A stretch of DNA of 64,000 nucleotides from Gloeobacter kilaueensis JS1 (GCF_000484535.1 NC_022600.1:2232001-2296000); one strand, 5' to 3'. Positions 8,580 to 17,368 are shown, counted from the first letter of the stretch. A program made the numbers and translations. The notes: a model not told the origin generated them from the letters alone.

Positions 8580-9245
8580 CTACGGTTTGGGCGGGGTGTT
8601 GCCCGGTGCGGGATTCAACGCATCGGAGGGCGCAGTCGTCGTGGTCGTGGTCGTGCTGCTGTAGGAGGCGCTGCTCACAGACGTGGCACTCGGATCGGCG
8701 TAGCCCGTCTGGTAGGGATAGACGTTGAAAGCAGCGATCGCCGACTTGGGCGACTGCGCAGGCGGGAAGGTGGTGGGATCAAAGCGGCCCAGCACGTTGT
8801 TGGAGCGGGCGTTGCGCAGAACATGCACCACCGCGAAGCCCCGGTTGTTCTTGGGTAGACGGCTCAAAGAAACGCTCAGATCCTTGTTGGCACCGGCCTC
8901 GATCGGGGTGTAGCCCAGGATGTCGCCGCGCAGGCCGTTGTTGTTGTCGTAGATCACCAGGTAGCCGATCGAAGGGCTGTTGACGGTCTTTATTTTGAGC
9001 TTGCCATCGGCAACGTACTGATCCTGGATATCGATGAGCGAGTCTTCGGGTTGGGGCACGTTGTCGTTGGTGTAGCTGACGGTGCTTGTCGTCGTGGTCG
9101 GTTGGGTGCTCGTCGTCGTCTCGGTCGTGGTCGTCGTGGTTGTCGTGCTCGGGCTGGTCATCTGCTGGGCCTGGGCACTGCCGCTCAGCAGTACTGCCGG
9201 TGAAAGAGCAAGCAGCGCACTGAGGATCAAATGACTGGGTCTCAT
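8580..9245 (-). CDS. Secreted Thr-rich protein with a DUF7282-like domain
   Basis: 221 residues from the ATG at 9245, preceded by GGGAGG. The signal peptide MRPSHLILSALLALSPAV ends near SAQAQQ. Two poly-threonine tracts (just after the signal peptide and again near the C-terminus) flank a folded domain that reads KTVNSPSIGYLVIYDNNN...GYTPIEAGANKDLSVSLSRL. This resembles the DUF7282-type beta domain found in exported archaeal and bacterial proteins; the match is from memory and weak. The Thr/Ser/Pro tracts look like flexible linkers or glycosylation substrates at the cell surface. The function is unknown. It is divergent from the MlaF-like gene and convergent with fbaA. Confidence 0.7.
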   Translation of the reverse strand: MRPSHLILSALLALSPAVLLSGSAQAQQMTSPSTTTTTTTTETTTSTQPTTTTSTVSYTNDNVPQPEDSLIDIQDQYVADGKLKIKTVNSPSIGYLVIYDNNNGLRGDILGYTPIEAGANKDLSVSLSRLPKNNRGFAVVHVLRNARSNNVLGRFDPTTFPPAQSPKSAIAAFNVYPYQTGYADPSATSVSSASYSSTTTTTTTAPSDALNPAPGNTPPKP

Positions 9246-9314
9246 GGGGAATAGCCTCCCTAACTCCAGGTTTGATCGTGCCACGCTCGAAGCAGTGCCT
9301 ACATCTCCCTATAG

Positions 9315-9344
9315 AGACATGTCCATAGGCCAATAGACAGGTCT
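9315..9344. promoter_or_regulatory. Two similar palindromes one 20-bp step apart in a divergent promoter region
   Basis: AGACATGTCC at 9315-9324 and AGACAGGTCT at 9335-9344 are near-identical dyads whose centres lie 20 bp apart (two helical turns). The second extends to TAGACAGGTCTA. They lie between the Thr-rich secreted protein gene and the MlaF-like gene, so they could be a paired operator. No regulator can be assigned. Confidence 0.3.
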
Positions 9345-9401
9345 AAAGTCGCAGAGGCCGCCAGTGTAAAATGTCCCTGTCACCTCTCGGTCACGTATTT
9401 T

Positions 9402-10190
9402 GTGAACACACCTGTCTCGACAGGCGGGCCGCTTGTAGAGTTGCGCGGCGTTACTAAAAGCTTTAACGGTCAGCGCGTCCTCGACGGCGTCGATCTCAAG
9501 ATTTATCACGGTGAGGCGCTGGTGATCGTCGGGCCATCCGGTACCGGCAAATCCACAGTTCTGCGGATCGTGAGCGGTCTATTAGATCCCGACGAGGGGG
9601 AGGTGCTCGTCTCGGGCCAGCCCCTGCAGGTCAACCGCGCCCTCGCCAAACCGGTGCAGATCAGCATGGTCTTTCAGCAGGCGGCGCTGTTCGACTCGCT
9701 CACCGTCAAGGAGAACGTCGGCTTTTTGCTCTACGAGCACTCGAAGCTGCCCCGCGAAAAGATCGCCGAGCTGGTGCGTCAAAAACTCGAACTGGTGGGC
9801 CTGCACCCGGAGATCGCAGAACAGATGCCGGCGGAGCTGTCCGGCGGCCAGCGCAAGCGGGTCTCCTTTGCGCGGGCGATCATGGAAGATCCCGGCAATC
9901 CCGACGACGACCCGCAGCTGTTACTTTATGACGAACCGACTGCCGGGCTTGACCCGATCGCCTCGACGGTGATCGAAAATTTGATTCGCCAGCTCAAAGA
10001 CCAGGGCTCCTGCGATAGCTACGTCGTGGTCACCCACCAGGAAAGCACGATTCGTCACACCGCCGATCGCATCTTGATGATCTACCAGGGCAAGGTGCGC
10101 TGGGAGGGCACGGTGCCTGAAATTGACACCTGTCAGGATCCGTACGTGCGCCAGTTTTTTGATGGCAGGACCGACGGACCTATCCAGTAA
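9402..10190 (+). CDS. MlaF-like ABC transporter ATP-binding protein
   Basis: 262 residues with a GTG start. Walker A GPSGTGKS (44-51), Q-loop VFQQAALFDSLTV, signature LSGGQRKR (146 onward) and Walker B LLLYDEPT (173-180) are intact, and AGLDP follows. The wording around these motifs matches the MlaF/TGD3 class that energises phospholipid transport between outer and inner membranes (in plastids, lipid import). The MCE-domain gene starts 18 bases downstream, which supports this assignment. The permease (MlaE/TGD1-like) is not adjacent and must lie elsewhere. The start is the GTG at 9402; residues before residue 10 are unconserved. Confidence 0.9.
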   Translation: MNTPVSTGGPLVELRGVTKSFNGQRVLDGVDLKIYHGEALVIVGPSGTGKSTVLRIVSGLLDPDEGEVLVSGQPLQVNRALAKPVQISMVFQQAALFDSLTVKENVGFLLYEHSKLPREKIAELVRQKLELVGLHPEIAEQMPAELSGGQRKRVSFARAIMEDPGNPDDDPQLLLYDEPTAGLDPIASTVIENLIRQLKDQGSCDSYVVVTHQESTIRHTADRILMIYQGKVRWEGTVPEIDTCQDPYVRQFFDGRTDGPIQ

Positions 10191-10208
10191 CCACTAAGGA
10201 GCAACAAG

Positions 10209-11354
10209 ATGAACCGACGGGGCATTCGCGAGGGGCTGGTAGGACTGCTGATTATCGTCGGTGTGGGCATCACCGTCGGACTTTACCTCTGGATCTCAGG
10301 CGGCCTGCGCCAGGGCGGCTATCGCTTTTCGATCGCCTTTGAAGATGCCAACAGCCTCAACGTCGGGGCACCGGTACGCCTCAGGGGCGTGCGCATCGGC
10401 ATCGTCGAGGGGACGGTGCCGGGGATTCGCAACGTGCGCGTCGATGTGCTGCTCGACAAAGGGGATGTGATTATTCCAAAAGATTCAAAATTTGTCGTCT
10501 CCCAGAGCGGCCTGATCGGCGAGACGTTCATCGAGATCTTCCCGCCCGACACAGCCTCGGTGCCCCCAGATTTTACCGTTGCCAAGCTTTCAGAAGGTTG
10601 CGAGCAAAACCCGGCAGTGCAGCTGTACGTCTGTCCAAAATCGACCGTCATCGGGAACACCCCGCCGCGCTTTGAAGAACTGGTGCGCTCCCTCGACGCT
10701 CTGGCAAGCCGCCTCGATCGCCGCTTTTTTGATTCATTGCAGACGACCGTAGTCAAATTTGGGCAGACCGCCGACAATTTGAGCCTGCTTTCTAAGCGCG
10801 CCGCTACCGACCTCGACACACTCGCCGTCGCCGCCGACCGGGTTGCCAACAAAGAAGTCCCCAACTTCAGCGTTGCCGCCCGCTCGCTCGCCAAAACTTC
10901 TCAAGACGTCGATGCGCTCCTCAACGACAACCGCGACTCCCTGCGCTCGACTCTCGCTAACTTGAGCCAGACCAGCGACGACGTGCGGCGGCTTTCCCAG
11001 CAGCTCGGATCGAGCCTCACCAAAGAAAAAGTCGATCGCATCGTCAACAACACCGATCAGGCGGTGACGAGTTTGCGCAATTTGAGTGCGTCCATCTCCG
11101 ACCCCGGCACGGTCGATTCGCTGCGCGCCACCCTCGATTCGGCCCGCACTTCGCTGCAGAACGTCCAGAAGATCACAGGCGACCTCGAAGAATTTACCGG
11201 CGATCCCAAATTTCGCGCCAACCTGCGCCGGCTCATCGATGGCCTGAGCAACCTGGTCTCAAGCAATCCCCCGATCTTCGACAGCAGCGACAGGATCGCC
11301 GCCGGAGACTTTGCCTGGCCTAGCGAACCGGCTGGACCCGCGACTCGACCGTAA
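10209..11354 (+). CDS. MCE-domain (MlaD/TGD2-like) substrate-binding protein
   Basis: 381 residues, with an AAGGAG Shine-Dalgarno before the ATG at 10209. One N-terminal transmembrane helix (GLVGLLIIVGVGITVGLYLWI) is followed by the MCE domain (about 38-125; DANSLNVGAPVRLRGVRIGIV). A long helical region to about residue 345 is rich in heptad-like Leu/Ala/Ser (RNLSASISDPGTVDSLRATL), as in needle- or tube-forming MCE proteins and cyanobacterial/plastid TGD2 relatives. It probably binds lipid in the periplasm as partner of the ATPase encoded upstream. The 3' end overlaps the convergent oxygenase gene by 35 bases. Confidence 0.88.
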   Translation: MNRRGIREGLVGLLIIVGVGITVGLYLWISGGLRQGGYRFSIAFEDANSLNVGAPVRLRGVRIGIVEGTVPGIRNVRVDVLLDKGDVIIPKDSKFVVSQSGLIGETFIEIFPPDTASVPPDFTVAKLSEGCEQNPAVQLYVCPKSTVIGNTPPRFEELVRSLDALASRLDRRFFDSLQTTVVKFGQTADNLSLLSKRAATDLDTLAVAADRVANKEVPNFSVAARSLAKTSQDVDALLNDNRDSLRSTLANLSQTSDDVRRLSQQLGSSLTKEKVDRIVNNTDQAVTSLRNLSASISDPGTVDSLRATLDSARTSLQNVQKITGDLEEFTGDPKFRANLRRLIDGLSNLVSSNPPIFDSSDRIAAGDFAWPSEPAGPATRP

Positions 11355-11919
11355 AGGTCGGAATGCTCAGTAGTTCCAGCTCGCTCAGCTGGTATTGCTC
11401 GCACACCAGGCTGAGGCGGCGACCGGGGGAGCGCATTTTATTGACAGAGTGGGTGAGATTGCCCTGGAAGTGGACCAGGGTATTTTCTACAGGCCGGATC
11501 TGGCCGACTGGTTTTTTGCCGCAGCACAGTACCAATTCTCCCCCTTCGAGGGCGGGGGGCACCTGGATGTAGAGCACGCTGACGGCGGCGGGGGGATCGA
11601 CCGTCTTGCAGTAAGAACGCAGGCTGCGGTCGATGTGCGGATCGACGCGGGAATTTTGGGTGAGCAGCAGAGCGTTGAGGTAAAAGGCGTTGCAGTCCGC
11701 CTCAAGGGCAAGCGCCAGGTAAGGCTCCAGATAGCCGAAGCGCTGAACGACTACAGGCAGGCTCTCTTGTTTGAAGACAATCGAGAAGCCACGGGTGGCG
11801 ACAAAGTCGCGGTTGAGGTTGTTGACGCTCAAGTAGGGCGAGGCCAGAAGCTGGCCGCCCAGGGTGCTCAGCTCGCTTGGGGCAAGAGCCTGATCGCGTC
11901 TACGGTAATAACCTGCCAT
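11320..11919 (-). CDS. 2-oxoglutarate/Fe(II) oxygenase-like protein
   Basis: A 199-residue protein with a double-stranded beta-helix pattern. An HxD iron pair is visible in RVDPHIDRSL (H95, D97), with a distal His in GNLTHSVNKM (H157) and an Arg (RSPGRRLS, about 167-168) that would bind 2-oxoglutarate. The spacing and the block LVHFQGNLTHSVNK resemble the prolyl-4-hydroxylase-like branch. The small size means only the catalytic core is present. The substrate is unknown. The gene is convergent with the MCE gene and overlaps its 3' end. Fold assignment is probable and rests on these residues alone. Confidence 0.65.
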   Translation of the reverse strand: MAGYYRRRDQALAPSELSTLGGQLLASPYLSVNNLNRDFVATRGFSIVFKQESLPVVVQRFGYLEPYLALALEADCNAFYLNALLLTQNSRVDPHIDRSLRSYCKTVDPPAAVSVLYIQVPPALEGGELVLCCGKKPVGQIRPVENTLVHFQGNLTHSVNKMRSPGRRLSLVCEQYQLSELELLSIPTFTVESRVQPVR

Positions 11920-12020
11920 TTGCCAGATACCTAAAAAGACAGTCGGGCAACTGGCACAGGCCAGGCTGAGCCCATCACCAGTCCACTTCTATAATCGCTG
12001 GTATCTTCCAGAGAATTGCC

Positions 12021-13340
12021 ATGCAACTGCCCCCCAACTTCTCACCCGCCTTCCGGCGCTCCCTCAAGCAGGAGGTGCCCCTCTGGCGCGAGCGCGGCCT
12101 GGTCGATGCGGCCCAGGCCGAGGCCCTCGCTCAACTGTATCGGCTCGACGAACTGCCGCAGACCCGCTTCAGCCTGGTAACGGCGGTGGCCCTCTGCGGA
12201 GCCCTGCTCATTGGCCTGGGTGTCATCAGCTTCGTCGCCGCCAACTGGCAGGCTCTGCCCACACTGGCGCGGATACTCTTGCTTTTGGGAGCGATGTGGG
12301 GCGCTTACGGCGGCGGGTTTTATCTGTGGCGGGTGCGCGGCCAGTCCGCCGCCGGTCAGGCGCTGGTGCTGGTCGGTTCGCTTGTCTATGGCGCAAATAT
12401 TGGTCTATTTGGCCAGATCTTTCACCTGCAGGGCGAGCTGTACCAGGCGCTGCTCCTCTGGGTCGTCGGGGCGCTTTTGGTAGCGTTCGCTCTACCCAAT
12501 CTGGCGAACGCCCTGCTGGCGCTGCTTGTAGGTTGTTCGGCCTGTTTGAGCGCCAGCTTCTCCCAGGGGCAGATCGATCAACCTCTCTGGTGGCTATTGC
12601 CCTGGTCGGGCCTGGCGCTGTTTTTGCTGCTGGCCTGGCGCGAGCGCTCCTGGCTGCTCTACCAGATAAGTGGCCTTGCCTTCAGCCTGGTCGTTCTTTT
12701 GCAGGGGGTGGACCGCTTTGGCTTTGGGGACGGCCCGCCGTTTGTCTTTGGCCTGCTGGTGGCAGCCTGGCTGTGGGTCTTTGCTACGCTGCCGGCGGCA
12801 GCCGGAGTGCCCCAGGGCCGCTTCGCTCGCGGCGTCGCCTTCTTTGCGGTTGCCCTGGTGGGCTACTATTACTCGTTCTGGTTTGCCCTGGAGCCGCTGC
12901 CGGGCCGCTGGGAAATGGCGAGCGACAGCTCCAGCTGGCTGTTGCTCACCAGCTTGATCGCAGGGGGCGGCTGGCTTTTGTGGCAAAGCAACGATCTGCA
13001 ATTGCGCCTGCAGGCGCTGGCGATCGCCGTCGGCGCTGCCGGGGTGCTGTTGCCTCTGTTGCTCGGGCTACCCGATCTGGCGGCGATTATCTGGCGGAAC
13101 CTGACGCTGCTGGCGATGGGCAGCTATCTGCTCTGGGCCGGGCTGCACGCGGGCGATCGCCGGGCTTTTTTGTTGGGGACCGGTTTTTGGGGCCTGCTCA
13201 TCTTGAGCCGCTTCTTCGAGTACGAGACTGGCCTGCTCATCAAATCCGCCGCCTTTGTGGGCATCGGGCTGGCCGTCGTTGCCGCCGCCTTCTGGTTTGA
13301 AAAATTTCTCCAGCGCGAGGAGGGCTTCAAAAATGCTTAA
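12021..13340 (+). CDS. DUF2157 polytopic membrane protein
   Basis: 439 residues. The N-terminal soluble part (RSLKQEVPLWRERGLVDAAQAEALAQLYRL) is the DUF2157 signature, followed by about ten to twelve hydrophobic segments from residue 55 to 435. DUF2157 proteins are inner-membrane proteins of unknown function and are often encoded with a GDYXXLXY-domain protein, exactly as here: the next gene starts 8 bases before this one stops. Gene order supports a two-protein membrane complex. No catalytic residues are apparent. Confidence 0.82.
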   Translation: MQLPPNFSPAFRRSLKQEVPLWRERGLVDAAQAEALAQLYRLDELPQTRFSLVTAVALCGALLIGLGVISFVAANWQALPTLARILLLLGAMWGAYGGGFYLWRVRGQSAAGQALVLVGSLVYGANIGLFGQIFHLQGELYQALLLWVVGALLVAFALPNLANALLALLVGCSACLSASFSQGQIDQPLWWLLPWSGLALFLLLAWRERSWLLYQISGLAFSLVVLLQGVDRFGFGDGPPFVFGLLVAAWLWVFATLPAAAGVPQGRFARGVAFFAVALVGYYYSFWFALEPLPGRWEMASDSSSWLLLTSLIAGGGWLLWQSNDLQLRLQALAIAVGAAGVLLPLLLGLPDLAAIIWRNLTLLAMGSYLLWAGLHAGDRRAFLLGTGFWGLLILSRFFEYETGLLIKSAAFVGIGLAVVAAAFWFEKFLQREEGFKNA

Positions 13341-13890
13341 GTCCCTGCCTGCCAAGCAGAACCGCGTCCGGGGATGGGGTTTGCTGCTGGCTGCCGTCCT
13401 TGGGCAGACGCTGCTGCTTTTTTGGGCACCGGCCCAGCAAAACTGGATCTCTCTCACGGGCCGGGAAGTGACGCTCCAGACAGCCCCGGTCGATCCGTTC
13501 AACGCCTTGAGCGGCTACTACGTCAACTTGAGCTATCAGATCGCCGATGCGCGCAAGCTACCGGGCTTTCCGAGCGCAATCGCCGAGGGCGCACCGCTCT
13601 ACGTGCTTCTGGCCGCTCCGCAGACGCCTGGCACCGCCTGGCGGGCGCTCTCTGTCTCTACCAGCCCACCGCAACCCACCGGCACCCAGGCGGTGCTGAT
13701 GGGCCACTACCGCAGGGGCAGGCTGAAATTTGGCCTGGAGACTTACTACATTCCCGAAGCGGAGCGCGAGCGCATCGCCGCCGATTTGAATCAGCATCCC
13801 AGCCGGGCGCTGGTCGATGCGCGGGTGACGGCGGGCGGGCAGGCGGTACCGGTGCGCATCCGCATCGAGAACCGGCGCTACGAATTTTGA
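13333..13890 (+). CDS. GDYXXLXY-domain membrane-anchored protein
   Basis: 185 residues, starting at the ATG at 13333 inside the end of the DUF2157 gene (8-base overlap, translational coupling). One N-terminal transmembrane helix (GLLLAAVLGQTLLLFWAPA) precedes an extracytoplasmic domain. The name-giving motif appears as SGYYVNLSY (GYYxxLxY instead of GDYxxLxY), and RIEINR-like strands close the domain (VRIRIENRRYEF). The function is unknown; the family consistently accompanies DUF2157. The 3' end overlaps the convergent gene by 13 bases. Confidence 0.78.
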   Translation: MLKSLPAKQNRVRGWGLLLAAVLGQTLLLFWAPAQQNWISLTGREVTLQTAPVDPFNALSGYYVNLSYQIADARKLPGFPSAIAEGAPLYVLLAAPQTPGTAWRALSVSTSPPQPTGTQAVLMGHYRRGRLKFGLETYYIPEAERERIAADLNQHPSRALVDARVTAGGQAVPVRIRIENRRYEF

Positions 13891-14399
13891 GGCTCCTCCC
13901 GCAGTTGCAGGCACAAAAAGACGATCCGCATCCACTGGCTGAGGATGGCCGCCTGCTCTGGATCGTCGAACTGCCGGCCTTCGAGGAGCAACTCGAATTT
14001 GAACGAGTCGAGGGTATAGCCGTCCCTGTAGGCCCGAATCACGCCGAGCACCAGCAGCTCGACCCCTGTCTCGTCCGCGCGCGGATCGTTGCTTGCCAGG
14101 GGTTCACCGGGAGGCGGCTCACCGACCATCTCGAGGGCGAGGTAGACCAGCCGCAGCCACAGATCGCGCACCCCCAGTTCTTCCTCGCTGAAGGCGAGGT
14201 TGGCGTCGAGGGCAGGGTTGCCGGTCAGCTTGCGGCTGGCCACCAGTTCGAGCTTGAGCCGCTCCAGGCTATAGCCCCTGCGGTAGGCACCGATCGCGGC
14301 GCGCACAAAAGCTTCGAGAGCCGACAGGTAGTCCTCGCCGATGCCGCGCGCGTACAAAAAAAGCCATGCCTTGCGGAAGGCCAGTTCGATCTCACCCAG
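13878..14399 (-). CDS. Conserved hypothetical protein with an internal duplication, probable CTG start
   Basis: I do not recognise this family by name. The protein has two copies of one helical module: AAIGAYRRGYSLERLKLELVA... followed by DLWLRLVYLALEMVG, then GVIRAYRDGYTLDSFKFELLL followed by QWMRIVFLCLQL. The first in-frame standard start is a TTG at 14357. The frame stays open upstream, however, and the extra residues (LGEIELAFRKAWLFLY) look coding. An AGGAGA Shine-Dalgarno at 14406-14411 sits six bases ahead of a CTG at 14397-14399, with no ATG/GTG/TTG in frame between. I therefore extend the gene to 14399 (173 residues); with a TTG start it would be 159 residues. Probably a small soluble helical protein. 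Confidence 0.6.
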   Translation of the reverse strand: MGEIELAFRKAWLFLYARGIGEDYLSALEAFVRAAIGAYRRGYSLERLKLELVASRKLTGNPALDANLAFSEEELGVRDLWLRLVYLALEMVGEPPPGEPLASNDPRADETGVELLVLGVIRAYRDGYTLDSFKFELLLEGRQFDDPEQAAILSQWMRIVFLCLQLREEPQNS

Positions 14400-14537
14400 G
14401 GAGTGTCTCCTTCAGCCGCCTGTGCATTTTTTCACCTTAGCACCGCTAAGTGGGTCTAAAGGGATCGTGAACTTCTCATAGAGGGGCGAAGATCGCCCGC
14501 TAGACTAGTCCGCGTTCCGCCCTCCTCTTTTTTTGGG

Positions 14538-15392
14538 ATGCTCTTTGCGATGCCTCAAAAAGTGATCGCCTCTGCCCTCGGTTGGGTTGCGCTTTTCTTT
14601 TTTTCCATCCCTTCGATCGCCGCTTTTGCCAGTGGGCTGCTCGAGGGCGACCTCAACGCCGACAGTGTGATCGATCTGCAAGATGAACACCTGCTCGGGC
14701 GCTACCTGCAGGGAGAGGTGCTTTTAAGCGAAGAACAGATTCGCCGCGCCGACATCGACGGCGACGGCCAGGTGGACGCCCAGGACGATGCGCTGTTGCG
14801 CGCCAGGTTGGGCATCGCTGGAGCAGTGCCCCATCCACTGCTGCAGGTGGGCATTCGCAGTGGCGGCAGCCAGGGGACGCCCTTTTTGCTGGGCGTCTCG
14901 ACGCTGGCGCTCATTCCGGACTGGGTGCGCGGCAGTTGGCAGTTCACCTCGACGGTGATCGAAGATCATGGCTTCGGTACCCTGGGTAGCTACCAGAGCG
15001 AGCGCATCAGCCTGCCTGGCGACCTGGCAGGTCTTTACGCGGGCTACCGCGTCGATACGGGCGAGCGTCTGGAGCGCGTCTGCTGGCAGGTCGAAGAAAA
15101 CACCAGAAACCACTTTGTCTTCAGCGAGCACCTGCGCGACCACGAAGGTTCCTTGATCGCCTCTACCGCCGACATCACCCGCCATGCCCCTGGCGAGGCC
15201 ACCATCCGCATCCGCACCGAAGTGCTCAAAAGCTCGCCGGTGGTCGCCATCGATCTGAGTGTGCTGCTGGCAATGGGCACCCACGCCGGCGATTTCAACG
15301 TCCGCACCGGCGCGATGCAGCGCATCGCCGGGACCGAGAGCAGCACCGACGAGGAAGCTCTGGCCCAGCCCCTCTGCACCGAGGGGCGCTAA
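14538..15392 (+). CDS. Secreted protein with an N-terminal dockerin-like calcium-binding domain
   Basis: 284 residues with a signal peptide (ALGWVALFFFSIPSIAAFA). Directly after it come two dockerin-type F-hand loops: GDLNADSVIDLQDEHLLGRYL (about 38-58) and ADIDGDGQVDAQDDALLRARL (about 71-91). Both have Asp/Asn at calcium positions and the helix that follows. The rest (about 95-284) is a beta-rich domain I do not recognise. Dockerins normally bind cohesins; none is visible in the window, so the module may simply stabilise a periplasmic or extracellular protein. The start may be the ATG at 14538 or at 14550. The gene stands alone between the convergent hypothetical gene and the outer-membrane protein gene. 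Confidence 0.75.
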   Translation: MLFAMPQKVIASALGWVALFFFSIPSIAAFASGLLEGDLNADSVIDLQDEHLLGRYLQGEVLLSEEQIRRADIDGDGQVDAQDDALLRARLGIAGAVPHPLLQVGIRSGGSQGTPFLLGVSTLALIPDWVRGSWQFTSTVIEDHGFGTLGSYQSERISLPGDLAGLYAGYRVDTGERLERVCWQVEENTRNHFVFSEHLRDHEGSLIASTADITRHAPGEATIRIRTEVLKSSPVVAIDLSVLLAMGTHAGDFNVRTGAMQRIAGTESSTDEEALAQPLCTEGR

Positions 15393-15436
15393 ACCGGCGA
15401 GATTCGGTATGCTGAGGAAGCAGACCAGGAGTGTTC

Positions 15437-17368
15437 ATGCCCTACTTCCCGGTGCTTCCGCCGCCGCCCCCGCCCCTGGTACTTCTGGCTGAGGCGCTAC
15501 CCGAGCCACAACCGCCGGTTGCCCGCGTGAGCGATCTGCAGGCCCAGGCTCCCGGCCAGGCGAGCGATCTGGGCAAAAACGTCGATAACAGCCGCCTGCG
15601 ACCTGCCGAGGAGGGACTGTCCTCCGGCGGTGCGCTCAAGCCCGGCGATCAGATCTTTCTTGACGCCGACGATCAGCAGTACGACCAGACGACCCATATT
15701 TTTACGGCCCGAGGCAACGTCAAGCTCCGCCTCAACGACATTCTGCTGAGCGCCGACCAGATGCAGGTCAACCTCGACACGCGCCTGGCGGTGGCCGAGG
15801 GCCATCTCACGCTCGTCCAGGGAGAGCAACGCCTGAGCGGCAGGCGGCTGGAGTACAACTTTGCCCGCAAAGAAGGGGTGCTGCTCGATGCCCAGGGGCG
15901 CATCGACACCAAGCCCGACAACACCGCGCCGGTGCCCAATTCTCCCCTGGCAACCGATCCAGGACCGATCGCGGCGGCGGCTCCGGTCGCGCCCAAGGCG
16001 CGGGGCGGCATCCTGCGCTTCCACGCCCGGCGCATCACCTTCAGCCCCCAGGGCGCAAAAGCCGAGGACCTGCGCGCCACACCGGACCAGTTCGACCCGC
16101 CGGAACTGGAGGTCATCTCCAACCGCGCCACGCTCGTCCCGAACGGTCCCGGCTCCAACCGGCTCACGATCGATTCAGGAACAATCCTGTTCGATCAGAC
16201 GACAACCCTGCCCTTTCCAACCATCCTCAGCACGATCGACAAGGAGCGCCGCAAGCCGCCCTACGAGATCGGTGCCGACTACTTTGACAAGGGCGGCATC
16301 TACTACCAGCAAAACTTCTACATCGACTTTTCTAATAAAAGCTGGTTGTCTTTTTCGCCCCAGTTCTACATCCAGCAGGCGTTCAGCTCGCGCGGCTTTC
16401 TCGACCCGGCCAACTTCGGCATCCAGAGCAAACTCAACCTCGACTACGGCAACGGCCAGATTACAAAGGTCTTTCTTGAACTCAACGGCCTCGACCTCGG
16501 CAACCTCGAAAACCGTCTGCGCGGTCGCATCGATCAGATCCTGCCGCTGGGCAACCACACCCTGACCTTCAACTTTTCCTACAACGAGCGCTTCTTTAAC
16601 TACGTCGTCGGCTATCAGATCGCCCACTCGATTCTGGGCATTACCCTCGATTCGCCCGTAATCAACCTGGGCAACACCGGCGTGCTGCTCTCTTATCAGG
16701 TCAACGCCGCTTTGATCAACGCCATAAGTGACCGGCCCAACCTACCTGCCCAGCCGGACCTTTCCCGCCTGCGGCTCGCGGGTTCTTTAAGCAAACAGAT
16801 TCCGCTGGTGGTGGGCACCTACCTGCCGCCCTCGCGCGAGACCCTGCGCTTTACCCAGCAGCCGGTCACACCTGGCCTCTGGCTGGATCTGGGCACCACC
16901 CTCTCCCAGTCCTGGTACTCGAGCGGCGACAGCCAGACCTACCTGGGTGGCCGGGTGGGCCTCTCGACGATTATTGGCCGCTTTACGAAGGACCTGTTCG
17001 ATTACACCAGTCTCAACATCGGCTACAACAACGGTTATGTCAGTGGCCTCTCGCCGTTTTTGTTCGACCGGGTCGCCTCAGCTCAGCAGATCTACGGCGG
17101 CATCCAGCAGCAGATCTATGGACCGGTGCGCGCCGGAGTCCAGGTGGCCTACGACCTGTTTTTTCGTAAAGTTGTAGACAACTACTTCTCCTTGAGCTTT
17201 GATCGGCGCACCTATTCGCTGTCGCTCATCTACAACCCGGTGCTGCAGACCGGCGGTTTTCAGTTGCGCGTCGATGACTTCAACTGGGGAACCAACCAGT
17301 ACGGCAAACCTGATCAGGTGACGACGGTCCTGGGCGGTGTCGAGCGCTTTAATCGCACCGGTCCCTGA
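15437..17368 (+). CDS. Cyanobacterial LptD-like outer-membrane protein (OstA-like N-domain, DUF3769-type barrel)
   Basis: 643 residues. AGGA sits well spaced before the ATG at 15437, which I prefer over the GTG at 15431. An N-terminal Pro-rich segment is followed by an LptA/OstA-like domain (about 75-160; FLDADDQQYDQTTHIFTARG, LLSADQMQVNLDTRLAVAEG). The long C-terminal half alternates polar and aromatic residues typical of a beta-barrel (YYQQNFYIDFSNKSW, SLSLIYNPV). This architecture is the cyanobacterial DUF3769 family, the likely LptD counterpart that inserts LPS into the outer membrane. No classical signal peptide is obvious. The LptD role is inferred from architecture. Confidence 0.8.
   Translation: MPYFPVLPPPPPPLVLLAEALPEPQPPVARVSDLQAQAPGQASDLGKNVDNSRLRPAEEGLSSGGALKPGDQIFLDADDQQYDQTTHIFTARGNVKLRLNDILLSADQMQVNLDTRLAVAEGHLTLVQGEQRLSGRRLEYNFARKEGVLLDAQGRIDTKPDNTAPVPNSPLATDPGPIAAAAPVAPKARGGILRFHARRITFSPQGAKAEDLRATPDQFDPPELEVISNRATLVPNGPGSNRLTIDSGTILFDQTTTLPFPTILSTIDKERRKPPYEIGADYFDKGGIYYQQNFYIDFSNKSWLSFSPQFYIQQAFSSRGFLDPANFGIQSKLNLDYGNGQITKVFLELNGLDLGNLENRLRGRIDQILPLGNHTLTFNFSYNERFFNYVVGYQIAHSILGITLDSPVINLGNTGVLLSYQVNAALINAISDRPNLPAQPDLSRLRLAGSLSKQIPLVVGTYLPPSRETLRFTQQPVTPGLWLDLGTTLSQSWYSSGDSQTYLGGRVGLSTIIGRFTKDLFDYTSLNIGYNNGYVSGLSPFLFDRVASAQQIYGGIQQQIYGPVRAGVQVAYDLFFRKVVDNYFSLSFDRRTYSLSLIYNPVLQTGGFQLRVDDFNWGTNQYGKPDQVTTVLGGVERFNRTGP

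Noticed and set aside
8600-9150. Repeated GTCGTCGTGGTC-like units as a repeat array
   Set aside because: They are the codons of poly-threonine tracts in the secreted protein, not spacer-separated repeats.
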